From Bacteroidia bacterium (GTDB lineage Bacteria > Bacteroidota > Bacteroidia > Palsa-965), in assembly GCA_025454955.1 (NCBI GenBank), contig JALONL010000038.1, positions 1 through 36,337 on the forward strand: DNA of 36,337 nucleotides, given 5' to 3'. Every line of letters starts with the position of its first letter. Positions within the stretch are counted from its first letter, which is position 1. Below, in pieces: positions 1 to 6,923 of this stretch. The translations under genes and the position numbers were made by a program. The notes beneath the pieces were generated by a model. It was given only the letters and a program-made list of their open reading frames with translations, was not told where the DNA came from and ran no database searches.

Positions 1-40
1 TTTGCGGTGATACAGAGACAAACTCCTTATCTGCCGACAT
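1..40 (-). CDS. Partial ORF start inside the terminal repeat, possibly the 5' end of a transposase gene
   Basis: On the minus strand an ATG at 38-40 opens MSADKEFVSVSPQ and runs off the left edge. The right-hand copy encodes the same residues as far as it reaches. An in-frame stop lies two codons upstream in the repeat, so this ATG is the first possible start. Only 13 codons are visible and I do not recognise the family. The transposase reading is inferred from position within a repeated element, not from any protein motif. Confidence 0.3.
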   Translation of the reverse strand, partial: MSADKEFVSVSPQ

Positions 41-99
41 CGGAATTTATATTTTCTTCAAATTAGAAAATATTGTTGCTTTTTACCATAGAAATCTCG
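4..99. repeat. Left copy of a 96-bp exact inverted repeat shared with the right end of the window
   Basis: Positions 4-99 are the exact reverse complement of 36242-36337. Beyond position 99 the match continues only patchily for about 11 bases (bases 101-102, 105-108 and 110 agree) and then stops. The repeat holds the start of a short reading frame that points out of the window. A non-coding end of about 60 bp followed by an outward gene start is the usual layout of an insertion-sequence end. The window is therefore probably bounded by two copies of one mobile element in opposite orientation. Confidence 0.85.
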
Positions 100-192
100 C
101 AGGGTTGGGCTGAGTAGTTTGTTATTTTTTGCGGCTGCATTGTAGCGGAAAGCCGGAGCGGACGGCATTTTATTGCGCAATAGTTTCGCTCC

Positions 193-1236
193 TCAATTTA
201 TTTTTATCCGGTACTCTTTTCTCTCTGTTAGTTTTCCCACGGGTTGGAGATTGAGATTAAGTTGTTTTGCCTGGCGCATAAATTCTTCTGCAAAATTTTC
301 ATCAACGGCTACGAGCAGACCTCCGCTGGTTTGCGGATCACAGAGCACGGGCAGGTTGTTTTCGTTTACTCCTTCGATGCCGTGGCCGTAGCTGTCCCAG
401 TTTCGTTTGGTGCCGCCGGGGATGCTCTTTTGTGAAATGTACTGTTCAATTTCGGGCAGCAGCGGCAGTGCGGCGTAATTTATTTCGGCGCTTAGTGCGC
501 TGCCGTCGGCCATTTCGCCGAGGTGGCCGAGCAGTCCGAAGCCGGTTACATCGGTCATTGCATGAACGTAACCGAGCTTACCAAATGCGGCACCGGCACT
601 GTTGAGCGTGAGCATGGAGTTTACGGCGTGCTGAAAATGTGCGGGCTGCACCAATCCTTTTTTCTGTGCCGTGGTGAGAATGCCCACGCCCAGCGGCTTG
701 GTGAGGAAAAGTATATCGCCTGCTTTGGCGGTGGAGTTTTGGCGCAGGTGTGCAATTTCTACTTCGCCGGTAACTGCGAGGCCAAACAGCGGTTCTTCGT
801 TGTCGATGCTGTGTCCGCCGGCGAGGGGAATTCCGGCTTCGCGGCATACTGCGCGGGCGCCTTCGAGTACGCGGCCTGCGAGTTGGGGCGGGAGTTTATT
901 TATGGGCCAGCCGAGTATGGCAATGGCCATGAGTGGTTTGCCGCCCATGGCATATACATCGCTGATGGCGTTTACGGAGGCGATGCGGCCGAAGTCGTAG
1001 GCATCATCGACAATGGGCATGAAAAAATCGGTGGTGCTGATTACGGCTTTTCCATTACCGAGATCGTACACGGCAGCATCGTCTTTTTTATCGTGCCCCA
1101 CGAGCAGGCGCGGATCGTTTTCGGTGTGGCCTGTGCTGCTGAGTTTGAGAATGCCGTCGAGCACGGCCGGTGCTATTTTGCAGCCGCAGCCTGCGCCGTG
1201 GCTGTATTGTGTGAGGCGTATGGTGTTATCTGTCAT
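193..1236 (-). CDS. selD: Selenide, water dikinase (selenophosphate synthetase)
   Basis: This 347-residue protein makes selenophosphate from selenide and ATP. The N-terminus MTDNTIRLTQYSHGAGCGCK matches the E. coli SelD active-site segment, with the catalytic cysteine at residue 17 and the lysine at residue 20. The catalytic residue is a normal Cys codon, not a UGA selenocysteine codon. Further family segments include the glycine-rich LAGGHSIDNEEPLFGLAVTG region and MTDVTGFGLLGH. I chose the ATG at 1236 because the open frame upstream of it lies inside mnmH and does not look like SelD. The gene overlaps the end of mnmH by 11 nt on the same strand, so the two are probably translated as one operon. 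Its product is the selenium donor for MnmH. Confidence 0.96.
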   Translation of the reverse strand: MTDNTIRLTQYSHGAGCGCKIAPAVLDGILKLSSTGHTENDPRLLVGHDKKDDAAVYDLGNGKAVISTTDFFMPIVDDAYDFGRIASVNAISDVYAMGGKPLMAIAILGWPINKLPPQLAGRVLEGARAVCREAGIPLAGGHSIDNEEPLFGLAVTGEVEIAHLRQNSTAKAGDILFLTKPLGVGILTTAQKKGLVQPAHFQHAVNSMLTLNSAGAAFGKLGYVHAMTDVTGFGLLGHLGEMADGSALSAEINYAALPLLPEIEQYISQKSIPGGTKRNWDSYGHGIEGVNENNLPVLCDPQTSGGLLVAVDENFAEEFMRQAKQLNLNLQPVGKLTERKEYRIKIN

Positions 1237-2254
1237 TGTGAATGTGCTTGAGTATGCGTGCTGCATTGGCCGCGGGATTGTCTTCGGGCGTTTGAATGCG
1301 TGTGACCTGCGTGGGCGGTTTTTGCAGGTAAGGATAGTTGTAGGCTTTGTCGTAATAGCGCAGTGTAAGGCGTACCACGGTTTCGAGGTCGCCGTTTTCG
1401 AGTGCCTGCAGGGCGTGGCGCGTGTCGGCATTGCCGAGGCGTTTGGCAATGCGCTGCACGGCCTCTGCAAGCTGTGCGGCGGGGAAATTGCCGTAGTCGC
1501 GCAGGAGGCGTTTTATGCGGAGTTCGAGAGGCAGATCGATGCGATATACATGTGCCTGCTGCATTTGTTTCCAGAATGCGGGCGGCACATACACGCGGCC
1601 AATGCTGCGCGATTCGTCTTCCATCCATATTGGTTTGCCTGCATCGAGCACGCGCAAGGCCATGTAAAGTTTATTTTCGAACTGCTCCACAGTGGGCTGA
1701 TGCGCCATGCCCAGCGCACCAAACGAAGAACCACGGTGCGAGGCAATGGCTTCGAGATCGAGAATCTGCTGCCCGCTTTGGCCGATGTGGTGAAGAATTT
1801 CGGTTTTGCCGCTGCCCGTTTCGCCGCCCACAATGCACATGGTGTAAGGCAGCATGAACCCGGCCAGCACATGGTTGCGAAAAGCTTTGTAGCCGCCGGT
1901 TAATGTAGCCGCCGGAATGCCCGCCGTTTCAAACAACCAGGCCATGCTGTGGCTGCGCATACCGCCGCGCCAGCAATGCACCAGCACAGCGCCGCTGCCG
2001 GCAATGCTGCGGGCCTGCTTTACGTAGCCTGCCATTTTGGGGCCCACAAATTCGAGTCCGAGGTCGATGGCCTGCTGCTGGCCGTGCTGTTTGTAGCAGG
2101 TGCCCACCTGTGCGCGTTCGTCGTTGCTGAAAAGCGGAATGTTTACCGCGCCGGGAATATGGCCTTTTTCAAATTCGCCCGGCGAACGTACGTCGATTAC
2201 GGGCAGTGTGGCAGCCTGTTCGAGAAATTCGGCGATGAGTAGGCGGGATGGCAT
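1226..2254 (-). CDS. mnmH: tRNA 2-selenouridine synthase (MnmH/SelU)
   Basis: This 342-residue protein replaces sulfur by selenium at the wobble 2-thiouridine of certain tRNAs, using selenophosphate, through a geranylated intermediate in the known family. The N-terminal part (about 7-130) is a rhodanese domain with the characteristic VHCWRGGMRS loop and catalytic Cys94. A P-loop, GGETGSGKT, follows at 143-151 and begins the C-terminal nucleotide-binding domain. The length is normal for the family. It is the first gene of a two-gene operon with selD. A TATCTTTA box lies only 4 nt before the ATG, so the message may be almost leaderless. Confidence 0.95.
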   Translation of the reverse strand: MPSRLLIAEFLEQAATLPVIDVRSPGEFEKGHIPGAVNIPLFSNDERAQVGTCYKQHGQQQAIDLGLEFVGPKMAGYVKQARSIAGSGAVLVHCWRGGMRSHSMAWLFETAGIPAATLTGGYKAFRNHVLAGFMLPYTMCIVGGETGSGKTEILHHIGQSGQQILDLEAIASHRGSSFGALGMAHQPTVEQFENKLYMALRVLDAGKPIWMEDESRSIGRVYVPPAFWKQMQQAHVYRIDLPLELRIKRLLRDYGNFPAAQLAEAVQRIAKRLGNADTRHALQALENGDLETVVRLTLRYYDKAYNYPYLQKPPTQVTRIQTPEDNPAANAARILKHIHNDR

Positions 2255-2258
2255 GGGG

Positions 2259-2266
2259 TAAAGATA
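2259..2266 (-). promoter_or_regulatory. Possible -7 box of the mnmH-selD operon
   Basis: On the minus strand the bases read TATCTTTA, one mismatch from the Bacteroidota -7 consensus TAnnTTTG, ending 4 nt before the mnmH ATG. I see no clear -33 TTG at the right distance. If it is used, transcription starts at or next to the start codon. Confidence 0.35.
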
Positions 2267-2312
2267 CGCAGTGTTGTGCTGCGATTTAAGCCGGCATACA
2301 AATGCGAAGAAG

Positions 2313-2813
2313 TTAAAACGACACTTTGAGGTGCCTGAACATTTCTATCGTATTCATATAATTAATCCCGAAATGATGACAGGGCTCGGGCAGCTTGATT
2401 TTCGATTTCATGGCCGGATTGCTGGTTTCCTGGGTTACAATAATCCGATTGGGTTTATCGGCCAGGGCAAAGGCTACTAAAAACGCATCGGCTTCGTCAG
2501 CATCAAGAAACTCGGTAATTGCGGCATTCTGGTAATGTGTTCGTTTTTGATTGGCCCAATTTACCACCTGTGCATATTCTGCAGTGAAAACCGATGTATC
2601 GTGAAAGAAATTTTTTGGCAGATTGGCTTTGCACCATTTTTCCAACTCATCATTTTTATCGTAGAGTTCATGCTTTACTTTATCTATACTTATTAGCGTA
2701 CCATTGGACGATAATTCATTGACACGATTCCAAAAACCTGTAGCAATATCCAGCGGATAAGTTGCCCGGTGAGCCTGAATAAAGAAGTTGCTGTCAACTA
2801 CAAAAACAGGCAT
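2313..2813 (-). CDS. DUF4411 PIN-like nuclease, probable toxin
   Basis: This 166-residue protein resembles the DUF4411 branch of the PIN-like fold, whose members are predicted metal-dependent RNases. The N-terminal beta strand carries an acidic residue (MPVFVVDSN, Asp7), Glu49 lies in KVKHEL, and an acidic cluster DADEAD at 104-109 sits where PIN domains place their metal ligands. The ending strand contains VTQE before a proline-rich loop. It starts 5 nt after the XRE/metallopeptidase gene on the same strand, which is the usual pairing for this family. Toxin activity is inferred from fold and context. The region is more A+T-rich than the selD and rpoN genes around it, in keeping with an acquired module. 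Confidence 0.8.
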   Translation of the reverse strand: MPVFVVDSNFFIQAHRATYPLDIATGFWNRVNELSSNGTLISIDKVKHELYDKNDELEKWCKANLPKNFFHDTSVFTAEYAQVVNWANQKRTHYQNAAITEFLDADEADAFLVAFALADKPNRIIVTQETSNPAMKSKIKLPEPCHHFGINYMNTIEMFRHLKVSF

Positions 2814-2818
2814 TGTAT

Positions 2819-3946
2819 TCAGGTTAGTTTTTCAAAAAACTTTTCGAAGGTATCGCCTTTCAGTCCGGTAAGTTTGTAGGCATCACGATACAACAAACGG
2901 CCCGATTTTACTGCATTCTGTATATGTGCGGCAAAAGTGGGACTTATTCGTTTACGGGTAGTGGCGTAAAAATCGCCTCCGGGAGACTGGTCTTCTTTTT
3001 TCTTTAATTCGCGGCTTTTGTATTCGTGGTAAAAGGCCAAAAAATCTTTTTTGGTAATCACTCTGCTATCTAAAGCGCGGCGGGCAATTACTATTTCACT
3101 CACTTTAAAATGGCGGCTTGCTTTGCGTATATCGGGGGTTTCTTTCCAGTAATGGATGAATGTTTTTTCGGGCACTAAAAACTCGGCGGCCACTGCGTCG
3201 CAAAATTTTTCTACCGGGTCATTGGCCGGCAGCATTTTATCATTGTCAAACCCTGCGCTGTGTCCTGTCCAGATGTGTGCGAGTTCATGAATCAGCGTAA
3301 ACATTTGCGCTGCCCTGGAGTCGGAATTATTGATAAACAGAAACGGTGCATATTCATCGGTAAGCACAAAGCCACGGCATTCATCCACCTCAATGGTACG
3401 GGTGTTATTGTTTTCCACCACACCATTAAATACCACGATAATACCGGCTTCTTCAATACATCCCACAAGATGTTTTAAGGCCTCTTCCCAGCTTGTAAAA
3501 CCGGCGGCCCAGTTTTCATTTAACCCGATTTGTTTTCTGATGGAAGCCACAACGGTATTGACCGAAGACTTAATGGTAACGCTGCCTGCAAACCCAAGGC
3601 GTTGAAATCCGTTTTCGCGGAGGTAATTGCTAAGCCATTCCTGCCTTCGTTGCAGAATGTGAATTGTATCGTACACATTCACATTAATAAAACTAGTATC
3701 GGCTTTGTTGTTTCTGAAAAACGGGAATGGAATTTTTTCGCGTGGCGGCTGATCGAGAAAAAGGTATCCGTAAGGTATGTGTACTTTTTTGGCGAATGCT
3801 TCAAGCTGCTTTACAGTGGGGTTTTTTGTGCCCTCCATCCACGCTTTATATTCGGGATGAATACTGGTAAACTCGTGCAAATTATGCCCGGCGCGGATAA
3901 TTGCCCAGGGAATAATTTTGGCATTGAAGTTTACGGTTATTCGCAT
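2819..3946 (-). CDS. XRE-family HTH plus ImmA/IrrE metallopeptidase (antitoxin/regulator)
   Basis: This 375-residue protein has two parts. Residues 10-65 resemble an XRE-type helix-turn-helix that ends in the VHIPYGYLFLDQPP segment seen in this fusion family. Residues about 195-270 form a DUF955 (ImmA/IrrE) zinc peptidase with HELAH at 220-224 and a downstream acidic helix EKFCDAVAAEFLVP that normally supplies the third ligand. Such fusions usually repress their own operon and cleave or control a partner. The gene is immediately upstream of the PIN-like gene (5 nt gap), so the pair is best read as a toxin-antitoxin or stress module. A good promoter lies directly in front of the ATG at 3946. 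Confidence 0.85.
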   Translation of the reverse strand: MRITVNFNAKIIPWAIIRAGHNLHEFTSIHPEYKAWMEGTKNPTVKQLEAFAKKVHIPYGYLFLDQPPREKIPFPFFRNNKADTSFINVNVYDTIHILQRRQEWLSNYLRENGFQRLGFAGSVTIKSSVNTVVASIRKQIGLNENWAAGFTSWEEALKHLVGCIEEAGIIVVFNGVVENNNTRTIEVDECRGFVLTDEYAPFLFINNSDSRAAQMFTLIHELAHIWTGHSAGFDNDKMLPANDPVEKFCDAVAAEFLVPEKTFIHYWKETPDIRKASRHFKVSEIVIARRALDSRVITKKDFLAFYHEYKSRELKKKEDQSPGGDFYATTRKRISPTFAAHIQNAVKSGRLLYRDAYKLTGLKGDTFEKFFEKLT

Positions 3947-3950
3947 TCAA

Positions 3951-3982
3951 CAAAGATAAGCACGGCAAGATGCTGTTGTCAA
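3951..3982 (-). promoter_or_regulatory. Promoter of the XRE/ImmA-PIN operon
   Basis: The minus strand carries TTG at 3982-3980, a 21-nt spacer and a perfect TATCTTTG (TAnnTTTG) at 3958-3951. The box ends 4 nt before the ATG at 3946, so the transcript would be leaderless or nearly so. Confidence 0.55.
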
Positions 3983-4007
3983 TAAAAATACAATTCTTCA
4001 TTGCCCG

Positions 4008-4631
4008 TCAAAACCCATCTTTCCACAAAAAAAACACCACCCCAAACTGCACCACAAACCCCGCAACTAACCCCACGGCCACCTGCACCGGCGAATGCGC
4101 ACGCAACTGCAACCGCGCCGTGCCCACGGCACCGGCCAGCACAAAAAGCAATGCAGCAATCCACACCGGGCCATCGCCGCTGCGCAGGAACAATGCGGCA
4201 ATGCCGCCGGCCAGTCCGGCTGCACCAATGCTGTGTAAACTTATTTTCCATCGCTGGTTGCAGATGAGGGCGATAATCATGTTGAGCAATGCACCCAATA
4301 CAAACAGCACAATAAATACGGGAATGTTTTTGTCTTTCATCATGTAATAACACATTCCGTAAATGAGTGTGGTTTGAAGCAGGGGCCAGTTTCGCTGTTG
4401 CTGTTCTTCCATTTGCAAACTCCGCACACGGCCCATGCGCACCAGCACAAACACCGATGCAGCGGGAAGCAAAACTGTAGTAAGCAGGAGCAGCGCAATT
4501 ACCACCCACTGGCCCTGATTGCTGAACGCCATTACCTGCGGCATCATGAAATAGTAAATGAGCGCGGCATACACGCACATAAACAGCGGATGCAACAACC
4601 AGGAAATTATCCGCGCCACAGTATCAGTCAT
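4008..4631 (-). CDS. PAP2-superfamily-like integral membrane protein
   Basis: This 207-residue protein is almost entirely hydrophobic, with about six membrane segments. It keeps traces of the three PAP2 phosphatase motifs: an R-x-W-P segment after a charged helix (QQQRNWP), a central SLHSIGAAG in place of PSGH, and ARLQLRAHSPVQVAVG in place of SRxxxxxHxxxD. The two histidines are present, but the final Asp is Gln, so catalysis is uncertain. The ATG at 4631 was chosen because the open frame upstream overlaps rpoN in another frame. It begins 5 nt after the rpoN stop codon and is probably co-transcribed with it. A lipid phosphate substrate is only an inference. Confidence 0.65.
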   Translation of the reverse strand: MTDTVARIISWLLHPLFMCVYAALIYYFMMPQVMAFSNQGQWVVIALLLLTTVLLPAASVFVLVRMGRVRSLQMEEQQQRNWPLLQTTLIYGMCYYMMKDKNIPVFIVLFVLGALLNMIIALICNQRWKISLHSIGAAGLAGGIAALFLRSGDGPVWIAALLFVLAGAVGTARLQLRAHSPVQVAVGLVAGFVVQFGVVFFLWKDGF

Positions 4632-4636
4632 GGGCT

Positions 4637-6160
4637 TTAGAGTTCTTTGCGCAGGCGGGCTACGGGAATTTCGAGTTGCTCGCGGTATTTGGCCACGGTG
4701 CGGCGGGCAATGTTGTAGCCTTTGTCTTTGAGAATTTTGGCCAGCGCATCGTCGGTAAGCGGACGACGTTTGTTCTCGGCACCGATGCAGTCGGAGAGGA
4801 TTTTCTTTACCTCGCGGGTCGATACTTCTTCGCCGCTGTCGGTGGAAAGCGATTCGGAGAAAAAGCTTTTGAGCAGGAATGTGCCGTATTGCGTTTGCAC
4901 ATACTTGCTGTTGGCCACGCGCGAAACGGTTGAAATATCGAGCCCTACCCTGTCGGCAATGTCTTTGAGGATCATGGGCTTGAGCAGGGTTTCGTCGCCT
5001 TCGAGGAAATAGTCGTACTGATAATCGAGAATGGCCTGCATGGTAAACAGCAGTGTTTGCTGGCGTTGGCGCAGTGCGTCCATAAACCATTTGGCCGAAT
5101 CTATTTTTTGTTTGATGAACGTGACGGCTTCTTTGCTGCTCTTTTCCTTGCTGCGCGCATATTCGGCCAGCATGCTCTGGTACATGCCACTTACGCGGAG
5201 TTCGGGCATGTTGCGGTCGTTGAGGCCGAGTTCGAGTTTGCCGTCGTTGTTTATGATGGTAAAGTCGGGCACCACGTCCTGCACAAAACGCTGCGAATCG
5301 CCGGCGGTGTTTCCAGGCCGGGGATTGAGGTGCGTGACTTCGCTGATTACACGTTTCAGCGAATCGTCGTCCACGCCAAGTTTGCGGGCAATTTTATCGT
5401 AGTGTTTTTTCGAGAACTCGTCCATGTGCTCATTTACCACGCGCATGGCCAGCACTACTTCGGCGGTTTTGGGCACTTTGCGTTTAAGCTGAAGCAGCAA
5501 ACACTCCTGCAAATCGCGCGCGCCTACGCCGGGCGGATCGAATGTTTGAATGATTTCGAGCAGTTCGCGGAGTTCTTCTTCGGTGGTGGAAATGTTGAGC
5601 GAGAATGCAAGATCATCGACCACCGCATCCAGCTCGCGGCGGAGATAACCGTCGTCGTCGATATTGCCAATGAGGTAAGCTCCAATCTGGTAATGATGAT
5701 CGTCGAGCGGCTGCAGCCCAAGTTGCGAGAGCAGCAATTCCTGAAAGCCAGGCCCCTGCGACAGCGGCGACTCGCGGCGTTCGTCGTCGGCACTGCCGTT
5801 GTTTACCTGTTCGCGGTACGAGTAGCCTTCGTCTTCGTCCATGTAATCGTCGAGTTCGAAAGCGTCTTCGCTGCTGCGGTCTTCAATATCGTCTGTGGTG
5901 GAGTCGTTGTCCTGATCGCTGGTGTCGTCGTCGCGGTCCTGTTCTTCCTGTTCTTCAAACAGGCCATCGTCGTCGTCGGCAATGTCTTCTTTCTCGTCTT
6001 CGTCGCTCTGCGAACCTTCTTCGAGTGCCGGGTTAATTTCGAGTTCTTCCTTGATGCGCTGCTCCAGGGCAACGGTAGGCAACTGCAGCAGTTTCATGAG
6101 CTGAATCTGCTGCGGCGAAAGCTTTTGTAAAAGCTTTTGTTGTAATGATTGCTTTAACAT
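4637..6160 (-). CDS. rpoN: RNA polymerase sigma-54 factor
   Basis: This 507-residue protein directs RNA polymerase to -24/-12 promoters and needs an AAA+ activator to open them. Region I at the N-terminus is glutamine- and leucine-rich (LQQKLLQKLSPQQIQLMKLL). Residues about 50-130 form a very acidic region II. The core-binding and HTH regions follow. The RpoN box ARRTVAKYRE is complete at 485-494, near the end. The length is normal for Bacteroidota. No sigma-54 activator is encoded in this window. The PAP2-like gene follows after 5 nt. Confidence 0.97.
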   Translation of the reverse strand: MLKQSLQQKLLQKLSPQQIQLMKLLQLPTVALEQRIKEELEINPALEEGSQSDEDEKEDIADDDDGLFEEQEEQDRDDDTSDQDNDSTTDDIEDRSSEDAFELDDYMDEDEGYSYREQVNNGSADDERRESPLSQGPGFQELLLSQLGLQPLDDHHYQIGAYLIGNIDDDGYLRRELDAVVDDLAFSLNISTTEEELRELLEIIQTFDPPGVGARDLQECLLLQLKRKVPKTAEVVLAMRVVNEHMDEFSKKHYDKIARKLGVDDDSLKRVISEVTHLNPRPGNTAGDSQRFVQDVVPDFTIINNDGKLELGLNDRNMPELRVSGMYQSMLAEYARSKEKSSKEAVTFIKQKIDSAKWFMDALRQRQQTLLFTMQAILDYQYDYFLEGDETLLKPMILKDIADRVGLDISTVSRVANSKYVQTQYGTFLLKSFFSESLSTDSGEEVSTREVKKILSDCIGAENKRRPLTDDALAKILKDKGYNIARRTVAKYREQLEIPVARLRKEL

Positions 6161-6311
6161 AAAGACTTAAGACTATTGCAATGCGGATACCAAGATAATT
6201 GGAATTTGGGAGATATTGGAATGATTTTTGATGGCAATTTGTCAATATTCTATAGTTTCCTCGGTTTTAGTATTTATTATACTTACCTTTATTTGTAATT
6301 AATTGCCTGTC

Positions 6312-6554
6312 ATGAACCACAATAGCATAAAACTTCAAATTCAGCATCTGCTTGAAGAAGCAGACGAAAATGCGCTTAAAGTTGTACACCGCTATCTTGA
6401 AGAATCGGTTCACTATAACACTTCATCTTATTCATTAGACGAAGAACAACAAAAAGAAATAGAGCAACGAATTAAAGATCTTGAAGCAGGTAATGGCAAG
6501 AATTACTCCGTGGAGGAGGCATTCAAAATAATTGATGACCGGCTTAAGAAATGA
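6312..6554 (+). CDS. Small antitoxin-like protein of a ParE/RelE-type module
   Basis: This 80-residue, mostly helical and acidic protein (MNHNSIKLQIQHLLEEADEN...) has a C-terminal half rich in Glu and Lys, like the antitoxins that wrap around RelE/ParE toxins. I cannot name its DNA-binding fold. The ATG at 6312 is preferred over an in-frame TTG at 6303. Its stop codon overlaps the next gene by ATGA (4 nt), the standard translational coupling of antitoxin and toxin. The base composition is clearly A+T-rich compared with rpoN on one side and the HerA-like gene on the other, which suggests horizontal gain. Confidence 0.75.
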   Translation: MNHNSIKLQIQHLLEEADENALKVVHRYLEESVHYNTSSYSLDEEQQKEIEQRIKDLEAGNGKNYSVEEAFKIIDDRLKK

Positions 6555-6847
6555 AGTTAATAATTCGGGAAAAGGCTATTGACGACATACATTTGGCTGC
6601 AGAATGGTATAGGTCAATCTCTTTAGATCTAAAAGATGCCTTTCTTAATGAATTGAAAATTTCATTAGATAGAATCTTAAAGAATCCGTCTATTGGTCAT
6701 TCTTATTCAAGAAAAGCAAGAATTGTCTGGTTGGATCGTTTTCCTTACTCAATAGTTTATAAACTACAAAACAATAAAAATTTTATAGCAGTAGTTGGTA
6801 TTTTTCATAACCGAAAACACCCGAATTCAAAACTTTCAAGGATATAA
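6551..6847 (+). CDS. RelE/ParE-family toxin
   Basis: This 98-residue protein has the layout of the RelE/ParE superfamily. It starts with a beta strand MKLIIREKAIDDI, continues with the helical hairpin AAEWYRSISLDLKDAFLNEL, and ends with strands around RKARIVWLDRFPYSIVYKL and IAVVGIFHNRKHP. The RFPYSIVY and VVGIFHNRKHP segments are typical of the ParE-like branch. The target, gyrase or ribosome-bound mRNA, cannot be decided from sequence. It overlaps the antitoxin gene by 4 nt. Confidence 0.88.
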   Translation: MKLIIREKAIDDIHLAAEWYRSISLDLKDAFLNELKISLDRILKNPSIGHSYSRKARIVWLDRFPYSIVYKLQNNKNFIAVVGIFHNRKHPNSKLSRI

Positions 6848-6923
6848 CGGAAGGCATTCTGCAATGTTTTCGATTCGGTAAGAATCAAAAAAAGAAAGAA
6901 GCGTTTGCTTTCATCAGACGCTG

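Noticed and set aside
1237..1470. N-terminal extension of selD
   Set aside because: The extra 78 codons lie within mnmH in another frame and do not resemble SelD; the E. coli-like start is at 1236.
5057..6130. Long open frame on the plus strand opposite rpoN
   Set aside because: It is a shadow of the biased codon use of rpoN. It shows no protein motif, while the minus-strand frame carries the full sigma-54 signature.
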